Shown: positions 60,585 to 64,000 of the stretch, piece after piece
Numbering within the stretch: the stretch's first letter is position 1
Layout: each line of letters starts with the position of its first letter
From: JAGLOK01 sp963677605
GTDB taxonomy: Bacteria > Bacillota > Clostridia > Christensenellales > UMGS416
NCBI GenBank assembly: GCA_963677605.2
Contig: CAXXDX010000006.1
Coordinates: forward strand, 496,001 to 560,000
Direction of reading: 5' to 3'
Length of the DNA: 64,000 nucleotides
The notes under the pieces: model-generated
What the model was told of the DNA's origin: nothing
Seen by the model: only the letters and a program-made list of their open reading frames with translations
Databases searched by the model: none
Position numbers and translations under genes: made by a program

Positions 60585-61919
60585 CTATAAACGCTCTTTT
60601 TCTTTAAACTTTTCTATATATTCATTGGTCTTTTTATTAAGCTCTATCTCGCTTTCCACTCCAATTATTCTGGCGAGATTTGAAATATCAAACAATATCT
60701 TTCCTACTATTTCCGCACTGTCTGAAAGCTTATCTTCGCCAATTGCATCGCTAAGTGTTTCTACCTGCTTTTTAATGTTTAAGATTACAGTTTCAGCCTC
60801 TGTATGTTCGCTGCCGAAAAGCTCCGTCTTTGCAGCACGCGACATAACCTTCTGCGCACGCATAAGTGCAGTCATAGCCTTGGGCACACTCTTAAGTTTT
60901 GCCGTGTGGCTCTTGTCTTCCTTTTCATCGTGCTTTATAGCATCCCACTGTTTTAATACTTCATCAGATGTCTTTACATCCGATTGAGCAAACACATGCG
61001 GGTGTCGCCTTTTGAGCTTGCGCACTAAATTGTCCTCCACGTCCCGCATAGTGAAGTCACCGCGCTCTGCCGCAATAGTCGCATGGAACAAAACCTGAAG
61101 CAAAACATCGCCAAGCTCATCCATAAGCTCATGCATATCACCGCTGTCAATCGCCTCCAGAACCTCTGCGCACTCCTCTAAAAGGTAGCGTTTGAGAGAA
61201 ATATGCGTCTGTTCTCTGTCCCACGGGCATCCACCCGGAGCTCTAAGCTTTTCAAACACCTTTCGAAGCTCAAAACCGTCATATTTGGCAACTTCAGTCT
61301 TAGGCGGAATATAGATAATCGTATTGTGATCTACTTCTTTTGTTCTATCGGCTTCATAAAGTTTTATTTTTGAATAATCTGTCTTATTTCCTATATATAC
61401 TTCATGCTCATCGCCGTATTCTTCCGACAGCAGTATCTTCAAATCTCTCAACAAATATTCATTGTCAACTGCAGTCAGTATCAAAGGAAGGCGCGGAGAA
61501 TACATTCCGTCTTCAACGCACGCCGCGGGAATAACCGTATACCCGTTGGAGACATCTTCACCAGAAAGCCGAACAAGCAAAGAATACTCGGGTGCGTCGC
61601 CGAAAATAACTTCCGTACTGCCATGTTTTTTTAATATTTCCTTTACGCTGCCGTCGCCCGCGACTCCGCTTCCCGGAACAATATACATCACATCGCTGTC
61701 TTTAGCTTTTTTAATAACCTCGTCACACAGCATAATGTCCAGTTCGTCAAAATCCTCTGCCTTGTCATAAACGTCATCCAGTGTATCATAACAAACATTG
61801 CATGCATTTAGGATATCCGCAGCTTCGGATATCTTTGTCCGCAATACAATAGTTATATCTTTTTCATTGCTGATACCGCAAATCCTGTCCGATGTTCCCA
61901 TCACGGTTATCTTATGCAT
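60585..61919 (-). CDS. mazG: Fusion of a divergent tetrapyrrole-methylase-like domain and MazG pyrophosphatase
   Basis: 444 residues from the ATG at 61919, after GGGGGAAGTG. The C-terminal part (from about 225) is MazG: APGGCPWDREQTHISLKRYLLEE, EVLEAI, ELGDVLLQVLFHA and RRHPHVF, the EExxE and ExxD metal sites. The N-terminal 220 residues have the layout of the YabN methylase domain (ITVMGT start, MYIVPGSGVAGDGSVKEIL), but lack several SAM motifs. MazG hydrolyses NTPs to NMPs, cleaning aberrant nucleotides. It overlaps the flippase gene by 8 bases and lies downstream of it. Confidence 0.92.
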   Translation of the reverse strand: MHKITVMGTSDRICGISNEKDITIVLRTKISEAADILNACNVCYDTLDDVYDKAEDFDELDIMLCDEVIKKAKDSDVMYIVPGSGVAGDGSVKEILKKHGSTEVIFGDAPEYSLLVRLSGEDVSNGYTVIPAACVEDGMYSPRLPLILTAVDNEYLLRDLKILLSEEYGDEHEVYIGNKTDYSKIKLYEADRTKEVDHNTIIYIPPKTEVAKYDGFELRKVFEKLRAPGGCPWDREQTHISLKRYLLEECAEVLEAIDSGDMHELMDELGDVLLQVLFHATIAAERGDFTMRDVEDNLVRKLKRRHPHVFAQSDVKTSDEVLKQWDAIKHDEKEDKSHTAKLKSVPKAMTALMRAQKVMSRAAKTELFGSEHTEAETVILNIKKQVETLSDAIGEDKLSDSAEIVGKILFDISNLARIIGVESEIELNKKTNEYIEKFKEKERL

Positions 61920-63519
61920 CACTTCCCCCTTTGGAAAAAACGTCATATATCTTAATAAATTTTCTGCCTCCCGGTATCCCCAGCATTTCGTTTCTGCTTA
62001 AAACCTTAAATACAGGTATACAGATAACAAACACACAAACACCAATAAACACACCGGCTAAAGTTGCTATAGCATTTCCTGTTACACCAACCAAGAGATA
62101 GTGGCTCAGCCATGCTGCTATCCCCATTAAGATTGAAGCTATTGATGGACGTACAACACATTCCATGAATCCGAACTTTACTCCTGTAAGGCGTTTCACA
62201 ACTACTATGTCTATAATCGATGCTACAAAATAGCAAGCGAATGTAGATATCGGCGCACCGTAAATGCCTATTTCGGGAATACCTATTAATACATAGCTTA
62301 ATATCACCTTAATTACTGCCCCTGTTCCAAGTGCGGCAACAGGCACCATCACTTTACCCAAGCCCTGCAGCACTCCGTTTAACGTCTGTAGGATTGAAAG
62401 AAATATGACTCCTCCTGCGAGGATTGCAAGGAGGTTTCCGGCCATTATGTTGCTTTCGGCGGAACTTGAGAAATATAAAAGGTTCATTATAGGCGTGCTT
62501 AGCACTCCCAAGCCGATAGCGGAAGGAATTCCCACAAGCATTGCCATCTTGAAACCAATCTTTGCATTTCTTTTAACTTCATCCATGTCGTTTACCGCAA
62601 GAGCCGATGATATAACAGCCACAATAGACACACAGAAAGCAAGTGACACAGTTCCCGGCACATTTACAAGCGGATTTACCCTTCCTGTATATATGCCAAA
62701 CAGCGGCCGCGCAGCCTCATCGCTGAAACCTATGCTTAAAAGCCTGTCGGTTATGATCTTTGTATCCAAGAAAGCAATAAGCGGCATAATGGATGCCCCA
62801 AGCAAAATTGGTACAGACAGCCTTAAAATGCTTTTTAAAAGCTCACTTGATGTTTCATCAGAATGATTTAATAAAGGTGTTTTTTCTCTTTTTGCAAAAT
62901 AGTATAGTATTATAACTCCCATTGCAATAAATTCGGAAATCATAACTCCGAGGATCGCTCCTGCAGCCCCATACTCGATGCCTCTTTTTATCATGACAGA
63001 AGCCAGTAAAAGTCCCATAGTTACTTTTCCGACCTGCTCCACCAGCTGAGTCATCGCAGTCGGGAACATATTCTGAAGGCCTTGGAAGTATCCTCTTACC
63101 GCAGCCATAATTGAAACAAACAATACTGCCGGCGCGATATATTTTATAGACAGCTGTGCCAAAGCGTCCTCAGCCCATAAAACAGCAATTTGCTCTGAAA
63201 AAACAAACAGGAAAAGAGAAGCTATAAGCCCTGCAGCAGACAGCAGCATCAGCGACACTTTAAACACTTTATTTGCTCCGGCTCTGTCCCCCACAGCTTC
63301 TCGTGCTGCCACAAGCTTTGATATGGCAGGCGGAAGGCCTGCGGTCGAAATCATAAGCAAAAGCGCATACGCCGGATATGCTTTGTGATACACACCCAAA
63401 CCATCATCACCTATTATCCACTGCAACGGTATCCGATAGACAACACCTATTAATTTAACTAAAAGACCTGCCGCGCCTAATATCGCAGCACCTTTTAAAA
63501 ATCCTTTTTTAGTCATCAT
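61912..63519 (-). CDS. SpoVB/MurJ-type polysaccharide or lipid flippase
   Basis: 535 residues, fourteen helices. MTKKGFLKGAAILGAAGLLVKLIGVVYRIPLQWIIGDDGLG is the usual start of SpoVB-like members; VRGYFQGLQNMFPTAMTQLVEQVGK and LNGVLQGLGKVMVPVAALGTG are family marks in the two halves. It probably moves a lipid-linked precursor such as lipid II across the membrane. The start is ATG ATG after GGAGTT. It precedes mazG, an order common in Bacillota next to yabN-mazG. Confidence 0.9.
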   Translation of the reverse strand: MMTKKGFLKGAAILGAAGLLVKLIGVVYRIPLQWIIGDDGLGVYHKAYPAYALLLMISTAGLPPAISKLVAAREAVGDRAGANKVFKVSLMLLSAAGLIASLFLFVFSEQIAVLWAEDALAQLSIKYIAPAVLFVSIMAAVRGYFQGLQNMFPTAMTQLVEQVGKVTMGLLLASVMIKRGIEYGAAGAILGVMISEFIAMGVIILYYFAKREKTPLLNHSDETSSELLKSILRLSVPILLGASIMPLIAFLDTKIITDRLLSIGFSDEAARPLFGIYTGRVNPLVNVPGTVSLAFCVSIVAVISSALAVNDMDEVKRNAKIGFKMAMLVGIPSAIGLGVLSTPIMNLLYFSSSAESNIMAGNLLAILAGGVIFLSILQTLNGVLQGLGKVMVPVAALGTGAVIKVILSYVLIGIPEIGIYGAPISTFACYFVASIIDIVVVKRLTGVKFGFMECVVRPSIASILMGIAAWLSHYLLVGVTGNAIATLAGVFIGVCVFVICIPVFKVLSRNEMLGIPGGRKFIKIYDVFSKGGSDA

Positions 63520-63692
63520 AACTCCATATAAGATATTATCGCTATTATATCACACCATGATATTTACCCCTCATATTTTATATTTATTACTGTAAATATA
63601 CAATCATATGATGCCGATAACGTAATATATATTTATTTTAATCTGCAAACATGTTAATATTATAATCGATTTTTTCACTTGAAAGGAACATT

Positions 63693-64000
63693 ATGCAGGA
63701 AACAATTTGGTTTGCATCCATAATGCTTGTAATAGGCTTTGCGCTGATAATTAAAGGCGGCGATGTTTTCGTTGACGGAACAGTCTACTTTGCAGAAATA
63801 ACACGCATACCTAAGCTTATAATCGGAGCCACTGTAATCTCGCTTTGCACAACACTGCCTGAACTTATGGTTTCAACTCTCGCAGTCACAGGCGGCACAC
63901 CCGACATGGGCATAGGCAACGCATTAGGCTCAATTATATGCAACACAGCCCTTATTCTGGGTATATCAGCAACGGTACTCCCCGCTCATGTACATAAAAA
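63693..64000 (+). CDS. CaCA-family sodium/calcium antiporter, 3' end outside window
   Basis: 102 codons are visible. The first alpha repeat is seen: IKGGDVFVDGTVYFAEITR, then IIGATVISLCTTLPELMVSTLA and MGIGNALGSIICNTALILGI, the G-[AT]-T-x-S-x-x-T-x-x-PE and GNxxGSxxxN motifs of YrbG-like exchangers. A Cys takes the place of the more common Gly in the first motif (SLCTTLPE). Ribosome site GAAAGGAAC. TATAAT at 63661-63666 may be its -10 box. The gene continues past the window end. Confidence 0.92.
   Translation, partial: MQETIWFASIMLVIGFALIIKGGDVFVDGTVYFAEITRIPKLIIGATVISLCTTLPELMVSTLAVTGGTPDMGIGNALGSIICNTALILGISATVLPAHVHK

Noticed and set aside
1..64000. Prophage, integrative element or insertion sequence
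   Set aside because: No integrase, transposase, capsid, relaxase or tRNA attachment site was seen. Cassette duplications are local and lack terminal repeats.

Overview
The window looks like a chromosomal segment of a low-to-moderate GC, Gram-positive anaerobe of the Bacillota (most likely class Clostridia). The evidence is CnaB-repeat surface proteins with a sortase-type C-terminus, many lipoproteins, a SpoVB/MurJ-type flippase, FeoAB, a PepV dipeptidase, DUF1508, DUF6062, LemA/DUF2207, strong Shine-Dalgarno sites and frequent TTG/GTG starts. I see no rRNA, tRNA, CRISPR array, phage or transposase. No species can be named from sequence alone.

Layout. 1-5.97 kb: an array of sortase-type surface proteins. 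It holds the 3' part of a CnaB repeat protein, a decayed remnant of a third family member, and a 751-residue stalk protein with about 95 Thr-Pro pairs. 6.0-9.1 kb (minus): YbhN-like flippase, PHP phosphoesterase, UbiA/DPPR-synthase-like prenyltransferase and a small membrane protein. 9.1-11.4 kb: feoA-feoB behind a strong promoter and a candidate operator; FeoB has a four-Cys insertion near switch I. 11.4-16.2 kb: a TIM-barrel protein, PepV, a cyclase-family hydrolase, a GNAT-like protein and a GyrI-like protein. 16.3-21.3 kb: secreted proteins, including one with six D-x-x-[ST]-[ST]-A-T motifs and a His/Asp/Glu tail, divergent from two tandem paralogous lipoproteins. 21.4-25.8 kb (minus): YihY-like protein, two GT4 glycosyltransferases, a membrane protein and a methyltransferase. 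25.9-34.5 kb: an SH3b protein, a DUF4153 protein, a DUF6062 protein, then a duplicated two-gene cassette of membrane metalloprotease plus LppM-like lipoprotein, in which the second protease has lost every active-site residue. 34.5-44.3 kb: NTF2-like and HAD proteins, PlsY, a frameshifted zwf, a rubrerythrin-like protein, a frameshifted NHL surface protein, a methyltransferase, a FAH-family protein and LemA/DUF2207. 44.3-51.6 kb: serine hydrolase, DUF1566 lipoprotein, a cytochrome-b5-like lipoprotein paired with a likely di-heme membrane cytochrome, AlkZ-like protein, VOC protein, PanE-like reductase and DgkA. 51.7-56.4 kb: an RCC1-repeat lipoprotein, a three-gene ABC-2 exporter and DUF1508. 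56.4-64 kb: GNAT, rho, MATE, HU, MazG, a flippase and the start of a CaCA antiporter.

Themes. Many genes build or decorate the cell surface, and at least nine exported proteins carry Pro/Thr linkers. Two loci suggest extracytoplasmic redox chemistry: the putative multi-flavinylated protein and the heme pair. Three otherwise well-conserved genes (zwf, the NHL gene, rho) are each broken by one base in a short homopolymer, which points to sequence errors at least as much as to real decay.
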